Shown: positions 28,227 through 38,047, counted from the first letter of the stretch. The stretch: DNA of 64,000 nucleotides from Myxococcales bacterium (GCA_012798435.1 JAAZNF010000022.1:1-64000), one strand, 5' to 3'. The notes: a model not told the origin generated them from the letters alone. A program made the numbers and translations.

Positions 28227-30208
28227 GGCTTCACCCCTTGTGCGGCGGCGCGTGGCTCGAACGCGCGTACTGCTTCCCACACCTCGCGGCCTGGCACCCG
28301 CCCGCGCAGCCCGGGCATCACCCGGGCCATGGCGCGCCTTGGCCACGCCCCGGGCGCGGCCTTGGCCCTGGACGGCGGAAGGTCGGCCAGGACGCGCCCG
28401 AGCTCCGAGCGCCAGTCGCCGGCCGGCCGGTCCAGGCCGAGATCCGAGAGCGTCTCCTGGAGCGTCCGCTCCGGCCTCTCCGCCAGCGCCCGCGCGATGG
28501 CGTCCTGCGCCTCCCATAGCACGGGCCGCTCGCGCAGGACCGCAAAGAGCTCCACCCAGCGCTCCGGCTCGATCTTGTCGACGGAGATGCCCCGCCGGCG
28601 CAGGGCCTTCCAGCGCTCGCCGAAGAAGCGCCCGGCTCGCAGCACGTCGGCCTCCGCCCGCCGCACCACCAGATCGACCAGCTCGGCCCCGCCGCGGCGG
28701 ATGAGGTAGCGCACCGTCTGGCGCGGCACCCCGGCGGCCTCCCAGCGCGCCTCCCGTTCCCAGGGCGGCGGTGGCAGCGCCACCCGCAGGCGCTCGACCC
28801 GGTCGCGGGTCATGCGCACTGGCGGGTGGTCGGTGTCGGGGTACATGCGATCCGGCCCCGGCAGGATGCGCTCGAAGTCGGTGCTGCCGTCGGGGAAGGG
28901 CTGGCGCGTCTCATTGGGCACGCCGTCCAGGGCGGCCTGGTAGCGAATCCCGATCTCCTGGGCCGCGGTGATGGTGTCGGCCTCGGGGCCCCACACCAGG
29001 ACCAAGGCATCGCCCTCGGCGCAGTGCAGGTGCTTGCGCAACCTGCCCAGCTCCCGGCGCGAGTCGGCGTAGTCCGGCCAGCGCTCGCTGCTCACCAGGA
29101 TGGGTTGCTGGTCGAGGCCGGCGATGACCCGCACCCGGCCGGCGAGCTCGTGGGAGAAGTCGTGGTACGGCTGGGTGGGCCAACACAGGGTCCCGGCGAG
29201 CCCCGGCAGTTTCACCGCCCGCACGCAGAAGCGCCCCTCGCCCAGCTCGAAGCCGGGGCGGCGTTTCTCCTGCTGCACGAAGGCCTCCCAGGCCTCGGCG
29301 CGAAAGTGCGAATAGCCCGACTGAGTCAGCAGCCGCGTCACGTCGCGGTGCTCGAGTTTCAGGTCTTCGGCCTTGGCGAACCCGCGCCCGCGGAGCTCCT
29401 TCTGCAGGCGCAAGAGGTTCACCTGGCGGATGGCCTCACCGTGGACCAGCCGGCGCGCCCAGCCCGCCTTGGGCACACCCTTGATCTCGACCCGGCGTCC
29501 GCCGCGCACCGAGACGTTGACGTCCTGGCGGCTGGCCCCGATGCCCACCCGTACGTGCCGGGTGGTGCGGCACACCCGGCCAATGAGCAAGATGGCCTCG
29601 GCCACCTCGTCCGGGGTGCGCAGGTCCGGCGCGGTGACCGTCTCGATGAGCGGCATGCCCAGCCGGTCGGTGCGCCACACGATGAGGTGGCCGCGGTCCC
29701 GGACCTCGCGGCAGCTGTCCTCCTCCACGCTCACCTGGACGATGCCCAGGGTGCGGCCGGCGAAGGGCAGCTTGCCGTTCACGCCCACGATGGCGGTGCG
29801 CTGGAAGCCGGTGGGGATGGACCCGTCCAGGTACTGCTTGCGCGCCACGTGCACCTCGTCCACGATGTCGCAGCCCAGCATCAGGCACTGCTCCACCGCC
29901 ACGTCCAGCGCCTCGGGGTTCATGAGGAAGGGCGGAGTGTCGTCCATCTCGTAGGTGCACACGTTCGACTTGTGCAAAAGGTAGATGATGTTCTTCTTGG
30001 TCTTGAACTCCATCAAGGCGGTGCCGTCGTACTCGCCGAGCTCGGAGAGCGTGGGCCGCATGTGACGCAGGATCTCGCCGTCGTGTTTCTGGGTGTACAG
30101 CCCGGCCGGGCACTTGCAGAACAGCTTGCGCCGGGTGAGGAGCTGCTGGTGGACTTCCAGGCCGGCCATGAGGCCGACCTCGGCGTAGTCGATGCGTTCG
30201 CTGGCCAT
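28223..30208 (-). CDS. gatE: Glu-tRNA(Gln) amidotransferase subunit E (archaeal type)
   Basis: This protein has 661 residues, near the archaeal length of about 620-640. It starts MASERIDYAEVG and has the GatB/GatE signature GLEVHQQLLTRRKLFCKCP. The catalytic cradle continues (QYLDGSIPTGFQRTAIVG, VSVEEDSC, RLGMPLIETVTAPDLRTP and VRVGIGASRQDVNVSV). About residues 300-400 form the AspRS-like insert found in GatE but not GatB (VKLPGLAGTL, ELAGRVRVIAG). A tail domain ends with a helical YqeY-like region. It phosphorylates Glu-tRNA(Gln) and amidates it with ammonia from GatD. It is the first gene of the long minus-strand operon. Confidence 0.93.
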   Translation of the reverse strand: MASERIDYAEVGLMAGLEVHQQLLTRRKLFCKCPAGLYTQKHDGEILRHMRPTLSELGEYDGTALMEFKTKKNIIYLLHKSNVCTYEMDDTPPFLMNPEALDVAVEQCLMLGCDIVDEVHVARKQYLDGSIPTGFQRTAIVGVNGKLPFAGRTLGIVQVSVEEDSCREVRDRGHLIVWRTDRLGMPLIETVTAPDLRTPDEVAEAILLIGRVCRTTRHVRVGIGASRQDVNVSVRGGRRVEIKGVPKAGWARRLVHGEAIRQVNLLRLQKELRGRGFAKAEDLKLEHRDVTRLLTQSGYSHFRAEAWEAFVQQEKRRPGFELGEGRFCVRAVKLPGLAGTLCWPTQPYHDFSHELAGRVRVIAGLDQQPILVSSERWPDYADSRRELGRLRKHLHCAEGDALVLVWGPEADTITAAQEIGIRYQAALDGVPNETRQPFPDGSTDFERILPGPDRMYPDTDHPPVRMTRDRVERLRVALPPPPWEREARWEAAGVPRQTVRYLIRRGGAELVDLVVRRAEADVLRAGRFFGERWKALRRRGISVDKIEPERWVELFAVLRERPVLWEAQDAIARALAERPERTLQETLSDLGLDRPAGDWRSELGRVLADLPPSRAKAAPGAWPRRAMARVMPGLRGRVPGREVWEAVRAFEPRAAAQGVKP

Positions 30209-30263
30209 GTCCAAGGTCGCTCTCCGGTTTTCGAGGCGGGCGTGCTGCCCGCCGGGCGCCGGG

Positions 30264-30292
30264 ATTGTAGCCGCATCGGCCCTCCGGCTCAA
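30264..30292 (-). promoter_or_regulatory. Sigma-70-type promoter for the gatE-gatD operon
   Basis: On the minus strand TTGAGC (30287-30292) and TACAAT (30264-30269) are exactly 17 bp apart. The predicted start near 30257 leaves a leader of about 49 bases before the gatE ATG. It is the only good promoter seen ahead of the ten-gene run. Confidence 0.65.
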
Positions 30293-30383
30293 GCGCCAGG
30301 CTTGCGCGGCGCGTTTTTTTCGGGCCTGATGGGGGCAGGGCCGGCCGGCGCTTTCGCCGGCGCGGCGAACCTGGCGGTGAAAC

Positions 30384-31199
30384 GTGAGTGAAAACAACCG
30401 CAAACCCCTGGTCATCGCATTCTTGCTGGTCGTGCTGGGCGCGGGCCTGGCCCTGTACCTCGCGATGAGAAAGCCTGACGCGGCCCCGCCCGCTCCCCCG
30501 CCCGCCCCCACCTCGCCTCCCGAGGCACCGGTCACTCCGCCCCCGCCCGCGCCCGCCGAGCCGGACGCCGCGCGGCCCGCACCGCCCGCCACCGAGCCGG
30601 ACGACGAGCAGATCCGCGCCCAGGCCGCCCAGTGCGTGGGGAGCGCGCCGCTCGCCCGCTGGCTGGAGAACCAGTCCCTCCTCGGCAAGGGGGTGGCGGT
30701 GGTCGATCTCATCGCGCGCGGAGAGAGCCCGCGCAAGCTCCTCTCGGTCCTGGAGCCCACCGGCAAGTTCCGCTCCCTGCGACAGAACGAGCGGGAGTAC
30801 CTGGATCCGCAGAGCTACGAACGCTACACGCCGCTGGCCGACGCCGTGGAGGCCATGGACGCGCAGGCCTGCGGGCGGCTCTACCAGCGGCTCGAGCCCT
30901 GGCTGGAGAAGAAGTACCGCGAGATCGGCGAGCCGGGCCGCACCTTCCGGGCGGCGCTCACGGAGGCCATCGGCGAGCTCTTGCGGGTCCCCGCCTTCGA
31001 GGGCGACATCCCGCTCTCCACCACCGCGGTGAACATGAAGATGGACCTCCCGGAGCTGGAGAATCTCAGCGACGCCCAGAAGCACCTCCTGCGCATGGGG
31101 CCGAAGAACGTCCGGCGCATCCAGACCAAGCTGCGCGAGCTCGCCCAGACTTCGGGATTGTCCCTGCCGACCACCCCGGACCGAAAGGCAACGCCATGA
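30384..31199 (+). CDS. DUF3014 domain membrane-anchored protein
   Basis: This protein has 271 residues with a GTG start (MSENNRKPLVIAFLL). One TM helix lies at about residues 8-28, then a Pro/Ala-rich linker to about residue 72. The globular part, from about residue 75, matches the DUF3014 outline: GKGVAVVDLIARGESPRKLL, GKFRSL, YERYTPLADAVEAMDA and LYQRLEPWLEKKYREIG. Its function is unknown. It is anchored in the inner membrane with the domain in the periplasm. Its stop overlaps the next start (ATGA), and it is transcribed divergently from gatE. Confidence 0.8.
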   Translation: MSENNRKPLVIAFLLVVLGAGLALYLAMRKPDAAPPAPPPAPTSPPEAPVTPPPPAPAEPDAARPAPPATEPDDEQIRAQAAQCVGSAPLARWLENQSLLGKGVAVVDLIARGESPRKLLSVLEPTGKFRSLRQNEREYLDPQSYERYTPLADAVEAMDAQACGRLYQRLEPWLEKKYREIGEPGRTFRAALTEAIGELLRVPAFEGDIPLSTTAVNMKMDLPELENLSDAQKHLLRMGPKNVRRIQTKLRELAQTSGLSLPTTPDRKATP

Positions 31200-32773
31200 T
31201 GACGCTTGCCAGAAAACCTCTCTCGGCCGCCCGCACGCACTGCGAGCAGGCATCTTACGCGACCGCCCGCGCTGGCTCTCTTGGCCCCGCGGTCGGTCGC
31301 GCGTCCGGGGCGCGTCCGAAGATCACGCGGGGATTTCTATCCGCCACCTTCTGGCTTTCGGCCGCAGCGCTGTGCGCCTGCTCCTCTGGCTCGGGCGGCG
31401 CGGTGTGCGGCGACGGGACCTGCGACGCCACCGAGGACTGCACGAGCTGCGCGCAAGACTGCGGGTCCTGCGCGGTGTGCGATCGCGACGGGACCTGCGA
31501 GGCCGGCGAGAGCTGCCAGGGTTGCCCCTCGGATTGCCCCTGCTGCGATCACGACGGGAGCTGCGATCTCGACGAGACCCCCGCTTCCTGCCCGGACGAC
31601 TGCCGGGCGGATCCGCAACTTGTGCAGATCTCCGACTTCGAGTACGCCGGCGCCTTCCGGCTCCCCGCGGACACCTTCGGCATCTCCGAGCTGAACTTTT
31701 CCCAGGGCCCCATCGAGGTGGACCCGGCGGCGGGCTCGATCTTCATCGTGGGCCACACCTACCAGCAGGCCATCGCCGAGTTCGTCATGCCCGCGCTGGT
31801 GGTCTCCAGCCGGCTCTCGGAGCTCAACATGGCGAGCGCTCCCCGGCAGACCTTCGCCTCCGTGCTGGACCGGGCGCGCGGCGGGAACCCGCAGGCCATC
31901 GACACCCTGGCGGCCCTGAAACTGGTGGGCGGGCCCCGCGGCACCGAGCTGCTCGTCAACGCCTACGAGTACTACGACGCGCCGGCCGACAACACCCACA
32001 CCACCCTGGTGGTCCGCGATCCTTCCCACCTGACGAGCTCCCCGGTGGACGGGTTCTTCGCGCTCCAGGGCGCGGCGCACGCGGCCGGCTGGATGTCCCC
32101 CATCCCCGTCGCCTGGCAGACGCCGCTGGGCGGGGCCTGGCTCACCGGCTCCTCCAGCGGCTTCCCTATCATCTCCCGGCTGTCGGTGTGCCCCTCGGCC
32201 TTCGTCTTCGATCCGCTGGCCATGGTGGGCCAGGACAACGTGCCAGACCCGGTGCCGACCACGCCCCTCCTCGACTTCAGCCTCGAGCATCCCCTCCACG
32301 AGGACCTCTCGAACGAGACGGGGCAGAACGATCTCTGGACCCACCTGTCCCGCGCGGTGTTCGGCTTCGTCGTCCCGGGGACCCGCTCCTACGTCACCCT
32401 GGGCCACTCGGGCGGCCACGGCCCGGGCGGGGTGTGCTACAAGTGCACGCCCACCGGCGAGAACGAGCCCTGCGGCGGCTACTGCGCCGTCGACCCCGAT
32501 GACTATTCGCTGTACTACTGGTTCTTCGACCTCGACGATCTGGTGGCGGTGCGCCAGGGCCGCAAGGCCCCGCACGAGGTACGCCCGTACGCCTACGGGC
32601 CGTTCACCTCGCCCATCCCGGCCAGCGAGCTCGGCGGCGGGGCCTACGACCCGGGATCGGGGCTGCTGTACCTCACGCTGCAGCGGGCCGACACCGAGCA
32701 GGGCGAGTACGCCAACCCGCCGGTGGTGGCGGCCTATCGCGTTCGAAGCGATCGTCTTGGCAAAGCCTATTGA
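31196..32773 (+). CDS. Cys-rich lipoprotein of unknown function
   Basis: This protein has 525 residues when started at the ATG overlapping the previous stop; a second ATG follows immediately. The lipobox AALCAC lies unusually far in, near residue 60, after a long basic lead. Next come three short Cys-rich units (CGDGTCDATEDCTSC, CDRDGTCEAGESCQGC, CDHDGSCDLDETPASC) of the CxDGxC type found in deltaproteobacterial surface proteins. The remaining 400 residues are beta-rich (FEYAGAFRLPADTFG, FIVGHTYQQAIAEF) and may form a propeller. I do not recognise a family beyond that. Confidence 0.75.
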   Translation: MMTLARKPLSAARTHCEQASYATARAGSLGPAVGRASGARPKITRGFLSATFWLSAAALCACSSGSGGAVCGDGTCDATEDCTSCAQDCGSCAVCDRDGTCEAGESCQGCPSDCPCCDHDGSCDLDETPASCPDDCRADPQLVQISDFEYAGAFRLPADTFGISELNFSQGPIEVDPAAGSIFIVGHTYQQAIAEFVMPALVVSSRLSELNMASAPRQTFASVLDRARGGNPQAIDTLAALKLVGGPRGTELLVNAYEYYDAPADNTHTTLVVRDPSHLTSSPVDGFFALQGAAHAAGWMSPIPVAWQTPLGGAWLTGSSSGFPIISRLSVCPSAFVFDPLAMVGQDNVPDPVPTTPLLDFSLEHPLHEDLSNETGQNDLWTHLSRAVFGFVVPGTRSYVTLGHSGGHGPGGVCYKCTPTGENEPCGGYCAVDPDDYSLYYWFFDLDDLVAVRQGRKAPHEVRPYAYGPFTSPIPASELGGGAYDPGSGLLYLTLQRADTEQGEYANPPVVAAYRVRSDRLGKAY

Positions 32774-32810
32774 ACTGGCGGCCTTTCCATCCCCGAGGTT
32801 GCTATTTCCG

Positions 32811-32843
32811 GTGATATTTCCGTGACACGGCTTGTGGTACAAG
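32811..32843 (+). promoter_or_regulatory. Possible regulated promoter for the sensor kinase operon
   Basis: GTGATATTTCC and GTGACACGGCT (32811-32832) are an 11-bp-spaced pair resembling half-sites of the array at 35531-35574. A -10-like TACAAG lies at 32838-32843, and the -35 position has no good match, as at activator-dependent promoters. The transcription start would fall close to the ATG at 32850. This is tentative. Confidence 0.3.
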
Positions 32844-32849
32844 GGCTGC

Positions 32850-34840
32850 ATGAGGCGCCGCCCGACCGATCCCGCCTCGCGCGGATTGCGGCTGTTCGTG
32901 CTGGTGACCATCTTCGGGGTGGCCCTGCCCAGCCTGCTGCTCACCGGCTTCGGCCTCATCGCCATCGGCAACGAGCGGGCCGCCGCGACCCAGCGGCTGA
33001 GCGAGATGTACCAGCCGCTGTGCCGCACGCTCGCCGCCAAGGCCTCCCGTGAGATCCAGGCCCGCGCCGAGGCCCTGCGGGATCGCCTGACGCTCCTCGA
33101 ACGCTGGGCCCGGCGGGAGATCCCGCCGCCGGCCCCCTGGCCGGCCGAGGCGTTCGCCGGCGGCCTTCTCGGCGTCACGATCTTCGATGACGACGGACGC
33201 TGGCTGCTGCCGCGCCGCGAACGTCCCGACCCCACCTGGCACGGGTTTTTACCCCCGGAGTACGAAGAAGGCTTGCAGCGGGAGTTCTCGCTCGGAGATC
33301 CAGCGGCCGCCGCGGCCAGCTACCGGGCCGCCCTGGCCCCCCACACGCCCGGGCCGGGCCGCTGCCCGATCCTCTCCGCCCTGGCCCGCAGCCTGTGGAA
33401 GGCCGGGGACGTCAGCGCCGCCGCCGCCACGCTGGAGGAGGCGGGCCTTCGCTGCGTCGATTTCGTGGACCACACCGGCTATCACGTCGGCCTCGGGAAT
33501 CTGCTGTTCGCCCTGGAGATCGCGCCGACGATGGAGGCTCGCCGCCGCGCCGCAGAAGCCCTTGCGCTACGGCTCTCGGATCCGCTGCTCCTGGCCGCTC
33601 CCGGCCAGGTGCGGATCACCTTGCGCCGGGCGCTGGACGCCTTGGGCCAGGACGCCCCGGGGAGCCCGAGCGAGGCGCGGGCGCGGCTGCTTCGTCTCTC
33701 ATCCCGGGAGGCGCTCGGCGCCGCCATCGCAGGCCGGGCGCCGGCCGGACGGGCCGGGTTCGAAGCGCCGCTCGTCGAAGGGCAGTTGCGGCTTTTGTGG
33801 CTCGACCAGAAAGGCCGGGTCGCGGTGGAGTGGCTTCCCGAAGCCTTCGAGCGCGAAGTCCTCCTGCCCGCCCTGGCGGCGGAGAACACCGGCGCCCGGC
33901 TCCTGGTGCGGCTCGCCCACGTCGCCCAGAAGCGCGCCGACGGCGATCCGGAGCCCGCCGCCAGCGCCCCGCTCGAGGGCGATCTCGGCGACCTGCGCGT
34001 CGAGCTTCGGCTCGCCGACGCCGGCGCGCTCGACGAGCTGGCTCGGAGCCGCACCCGGCTCTACCTGTGGGCGCTGCTCCTGCTGGTGCTGGTGCTCGCC
34101 GGCGGCATCGGGTGGCTGGTGATCATCACGGTGCGCGAGGCGCGCCTCACCCGGCTCAAGACGGACTTCGTCTCCAGCGTGTCCCACGAGCTGCGCACGC
34201 CGCTCACCTCGATCCGCATGTTCGTGGACACCCTGCTCCTCGGCCGCACGCGGGACGAGGCCGAGCGGCGCGAGGCGCTCTCCATCATCGCCGCGGAGAG
34301 CGAGCGCCTCACCCGTCTTACCGAGCGCATCCTCGACTTCTCGCGCATGGAGGCCGGCCGGCGCGCCTACCGCTTCGAGCCGCAGCAGGTCGGCGAGCTG
34401 GTGCGGGCGGCGCTCGACGCCTGCCGGCCGCTCATCGAGGAGCGGGGCTTCTCGGTCGAGAGCGACATCCCCGCCGGCCTTCCGCCGGTCCCGGCGGACC
34501 GGGACGCCATCATCGAGGTGCTCGTCAACCTGCTCAGCAACGCCGTGAAGTACAGCCCCGACAACCGCCGGGTGGAGGTGTCGGCCCGGGCGGAGGCGGG
34601 CCAGTTGCTCATGATGGTGCGGGACTTCGGTATCGGCATCCCGGCCTCGGAGCACAAGCGCATCTTCGAGAAGTTCTACCGCATCGACCACCCCGTGACC
34701 GTCGCTGCCGGCGGCAGCGGGCTGGGCCTGAGCCTGGTGCGCTACATCGTGTCGGCGCACGGCGGCGAGGTGGCAGTGGACAGCGCCCCGGGGAAAGGCA
34801 GCACCTTCACCGTGCGCCTGCCGCTGCAAAGAGGTCTGGC

Positions 34841-34844
<4 letters not shown>
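32850..34844 (+). CDS. Membrane sensor histidine kinase
   Basis: This protein has 664 residues. TM1 is at about residues 14-40, a large periplasmic region of about 360 residues follows with no recognised sensor fold, and TM2 is at about 404-425. The kinase core then follows directly, with no clear HAMP. His446 is the phospho-His in SVSHELRTPLTSI. The ATPase motifs are EVLVNLLSNAVKYSP (N box), RDFGIGIP (G1) and GGSGLGLSLVRYIVSAHGG (G2). The ATG at 32850 is preferred over a TTG six codons earlier. It overlaps the response regulator by 4 bp, so the two form a cognate pair. Confidence 0.93.
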
Positions 34845-35530
<686 letters not shown>

Positions 35531-35545
<15 letters not shown>

Positions 35546-35574
35546 CCCGGCGGTGACCGGGCCGTGACCATCGT
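35531..35574 (+). promoter_or_regulatory. Four 11-bp phased TGACC repeats, predicted PhoB/OmpR-type operator
   Basis: The units ATGACCAAACC, ATGACCCGGCG, GTGACCGGGCC and GTGACCATCGT start at 35531, 35542, 35553 and 35564. Each is 11 bp, the helical spacing at which OmpR/PhoB-family dimers bind direct repeats, and ATGACC resembles the reverse complement of a Pho half-site (ATGACAG). The array spans the stop codon of the regulator gene and ends 48 bp before the next ATG. A weak -10 (TAGTGT, 35579-35584) follows. Confidence 0.6.
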
Positions 35575-35622
35575 TCGCTAGTGTCGAGGCCAGGAGGCAA
35601 CCCCAACCCGAAGGAGGAAGAG

Positions 35623-37446
35623 ATGAAAAAGATGATCCTGGCCCCCCATGCGCTCGCGATCCTGACACTGGCCCTGGCCGCCGCCGCCCCGCCCGCGCGC
35701 GCCGGCGCGCCGGCCGATGCCGCCGCCGCCGAGGAGGCCTATTACCTGGGCCTGTACCTCCAGCGCGCCCGCGGCGACCTGGACGGCGCCCGGCGGGCTC
35801 TCGACAAGGTGCTGGCGCTGAACCCCGAGCCCAACTCCGGCGCCTTGCGCGAGGAGGCGCTGCGGCGCAAGGCCGAGATCGAGCGCTGGCAGGGAAAGTC
35901 GCGCCAGGCGAGTGTGACGCTGGCCGCCGCCAAACCGGCCTCGGCCGTGGAGGCGCTCGGCCCGGCACGGTTCTTCCCGCCCCAGATGGAGCTCGTCGCC
36001 CAGGTGCGGCTGGCCGACTTGCTGGCCTCGCCGCTGGTCAAGCAGCTCGAGGTCACAAAGCAGATCCCGACGCAGGAGCTGGAGAAGGTCACAACCGCGC
36101 TGGGCATCAACCCGCTCAAGGACATCCAGCGCCTGACGCTGGCGGCGACCCTCCCCGAGAAGAGCGAATTCTCCCTGACCCTCTCCGACGAGGACGAGCA
36201 GCGCGAACCCGCCAGGGCACACGGCCATGCCGCCAAGGCCAGCGCTTCCACGCACATTCAACTGGCCCGCCAGCACTTCCTGGTGGTCGCCGAGGGCCGG
36301 CTGGCGGGGTTCAAGGCCGACGAGGTGCTGAAGCTCATGCGTTCGGTGGAGTCGCCGGGCGGCACGCCGGTGGAGAGCGCGCGCATCCAGGGCGTCCCGG
36401 TCAGCGTGCTGACGCTGGAGGACGAGGGCCAGAAGATCCGTCTGGGGTTGTGCCGGCTCGACGACGGCGCGCTCGTCCTGGGAGACCTGCAGAGCCTGGA
36501 GGAGATGCTGGCCGCGCGCGCGGGGCAGAAGCCGGGACTGCGCGACAACCCGGTCTTGCAGTCGTTGATCGACGGGGTGAAGCCCGACACCATGGTGTGG
36601 GTGGCGGCGCCGGCGCAGAAGATCCTGGATTCGGCCCGGGAGATCCGCGACCTGCTCAAGATCGGCGATCGGCCGCTGGCGCTTCGGGGCCTGCTCGTCA
36701 CCTCGCACCTCGGCAGCGACCTCGCGCTCCGCGCCACCGTGTCCACCGAGGACGCCCAGAGCGCGCAGGTGCTCTCGGACATCGCCAAGGGCGTGGTGGC
36801 CCTGGCCCAGTTCGCCCCCGTGGAGAAGCCGCAGGAGAAGATGATCCTGAAGAGCCTCAAGGCCGAGTCGCGCGAGCGTGAGGTGACCGTCGCCGTCACT
36901 GTGCCTGGGGAGCTGATCCGCGAACATGCCGCCGAGGGAGAGGCGGGGGTTGCGGTCGTCCGTACCGAGCGCATCGTGCTTCGTGTGGGCGGCGACGAGC
37001 CCGCCCTGGCCCACCCCGAGCTGCCGACGGGCTCCATCGCCAAGGTGGTGGTGGCCGATCCCAAGGTCGCGGACGTGACCGTGCAAGCGGACGGCGGGCT
37101 CAAACTCCGCGGCGTCGGACCGGGAGACACGCAGCTCCGGGTGATCCGCAAGGACGGCACACCGGTCGCCTTTCAGATCCGCGTGGTGAAGGAAAAGGGC
37201 GAGAAGGCGGCCGGCGAGTCGCGCTCCGTGGTCGTCGATGTCGGAAAGAGCGCCCGGCTCGCCTTCAAGACCCTGGGGGCCGGCGAGATCGTGCGGGTCA
37301 CGGTCGAGGATCCCGAGGTGGCCGACGTGCTCATGGACGCTGCGGACGCCATCTCCGTCACCGGCCTCGCCCCGGGGGAGACCACCGTCCACCTGCTGCG
37401 TAAGGCCGGAGGGGAAACCACCATCCGGGTGACGGTGAGAAAGTAA
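35623..37446 (+). CDS. Secreted protein with two pilus/secretin N-terminal-type domains
   Basis: This protein has 607 residues and starts at an ATG after AAGGAGG; the in-frame upstream extension lacks a ribosome site. The signal peptide is MKKMILAPHALAILTLALAA, ending near ARA. About residues 25-100 are TPR-like (YYLGLYLQRARGDLDGARRA). A central region of about 300 residues is unrecognised. The C-terminal 170 residues are two copies of a beta domain (IAKVVVADPKVADVTVQADG and IVRVTVEDPEVADVLMDAAD) like the T2SS/T3SS pilus N-terminal domain seen in secretins and CpaC. Expression is probably controlled by the upstream regulator through the 11-bp repeats. Confidence 0.75.
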   Translation: MKKMILAPHALAILTLALAAAAPPARAGAPADAAAAEEAYYLGLYLQRARGDLDGARRALDKVLALNPEPNSGALREEALRRKAEIERWQGKSRQASVTLAAAKPASAVEALGPARFFPPQMELVAQVRLADLLASPLVKQLEVTKQIPTQELEKVTTALGINPLKDIQRLTLAATLPEKSEFSLTLSDEDEQREPARAHGHAAKASASTHIQLARQHFLVVAEGRLAGFKADEVLKLMRSVESPGGTPVESARIQGVPVSVLTLEDEGQKIRLGLCRLDDGALVLGDLQSLEEMLAARAGQKPGLRDNPVLQSLIDGVKPDTMVWVAAPAQKILDSAREIRDLLKIGDRPLALRGLLVTSHLGSDLALRATVSTEDAQSAQVLSDIAKGVVALAQFAPVEKPQEKMILKSLKAESREREVTVAVTVPGELIREHAAEGEAGVAVVRTERIVLRVGGDEPALAHPELPTGSIAKVVVADPKVADVTVQADGGLKLRGVGPGDTQLRVIRKDGTPVAFQIRVVKEKGEKAAGESRSVVVDVGKSARLAFKTLGAGEIVRVTVEDPEVADVLMDAADAISVTGLAPGETTVHLLRKAGGETTIRVTVRK

Positions 37447-37481
37447 GCCCCGCGCCCGGCATCTTGCACAGAGGATTTCAG

Positions 37482-37501
37482 CAAGGGGGCAAGCCCCCTT
37501 G
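37482..37501. repeat. Hairpin repeat CAAGGGGGC-AA-GCCCCCTTG
   Basis: A perfect 9-bp stem with a 2-base centre lies 36 bp after the secreted-protein stop. The same stem, with TT as its centre, occurs at 46256-46275. It may act as a terminator or mRNA 3' end stabiliser, but there is no U-run. Confidence 0.55.
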
Positions 37502-37611
37502 GACCCACCGGAAGAGACCCGGAAAGACCTTACTACCAAAAAGAACCCCGAAAAAAACCGCCAACAATAGATGAAAAAAGATCAATTAAAACAGGGGTAA
37601 TCCGGGGTAAT

Positions 37612-37628
37612 CCGGGGTGCCTGGCACC
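37612..37628. repeat. 17-bp dispersed repeat, copy 1
   Basis: CCGGGGTGCCTGGCACC is identical to 39471-39487. It contains the near-palindrome GGTGCC-T-GGCACC, as in REP-type sequences. Confidence 0.6.
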
Positions 37629-37640
37629 TCTCCAACTCCT

Positions 37641-37680
37641 GCCGCGCCTCTGGCCACCCGTTCGCGGCGCGCAAGGCGGA
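37641..37680. repeat. Dispersed 40-bp repeat, copy 2
   Basis: This is the second copy of the element at 6046-6085. It reads CCGCGCCTCTGGCCACCCG followed by TTCGCGGCGCGCAAGGCGGA. Confidence 0.6.
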
Positions 37681-37828
37681 CAATTTCGCCGCAAACAGTA
37701 CCCAAGGAGCGGCCTGTTTACGCCGACCACCCCCGGCGCTGCTCGGGAGGACCCTGCGCGGCGGCGGGGGGCCCCCGGTCGGCTACGCGGCCGCCACCAT
37801 GTTCTCAAGGCGGCGACATCGGTAGGCA

Positions 37829-37868
37829 GCCGCGCCTCCGGCCACCCGCTCGCGGCGCGCCAAGCGGG
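37829..37868. repeat. Dispersed 40-bp repeat, copy 3
   Basis: This third copy is only about 150 bp from copy 2. It reads CCGCGCCTCCGGCCACCCG, then CTCGCGGCGCGCCAAGCGG. Both lie inside the possible MITE-like element. Confidence 0.6.
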
Positions 37869-38047
37869 CCAATCAAAAAATTTTTAGAACCTGCTGACAA
37901 GGAAAGGCCCGAAAAAAAAAGGAGGCCGAGCCACATTTGACTGCGTGCTCTTCTGCATCGCTTTTTCCCTCTATTGTTGGCGTTTTTCTGTGTTTTTCCA
38001 GGGGAGGGCAATGGGGGATGCGTCCCCTCGCTGCATTCAGCGCCGTA

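Larger units (their letters stand above)
37559..37982. repeat. MITE-like element bounded by inverted repeats
   Basis: CGCCAACAATAG at 37559-37570 and its exact complement CTATTGTTGGCG at 37971-37982 sit in longer imperfect arms of about 30 bp (flanking A-runs match too). The 424-bp interior contains no transposase frame and holds other dispersed repeats. It resembles a non-autonomous element; target duplications are not clear. Confidence 0.4.
37447..38047. other. Repeat-rich intergenic region
   Basis: About 600 bp have no supported gene. They hold a 9-bp hairpin (37482-37501), a GGGGTAATCC direct repeat at 37594-37613, the 17-bp repeat CCGGGGTGCCTGGCACC (37612-37628), two more copies of the 40-bp dispersed repeat, and a pair of inverted repeats around CGCCAACAATAG. 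Composition switches between very GC-rich and A-rich tracts. Confidence 0.6.

Noticed and set aside
33750-33780. GGGTTCGAAGC resembling a tRNA T-loop
   Set aside because: It lies inside the sensor kinase coding frame and no cloverleaf or acceptor stem surrounds it.
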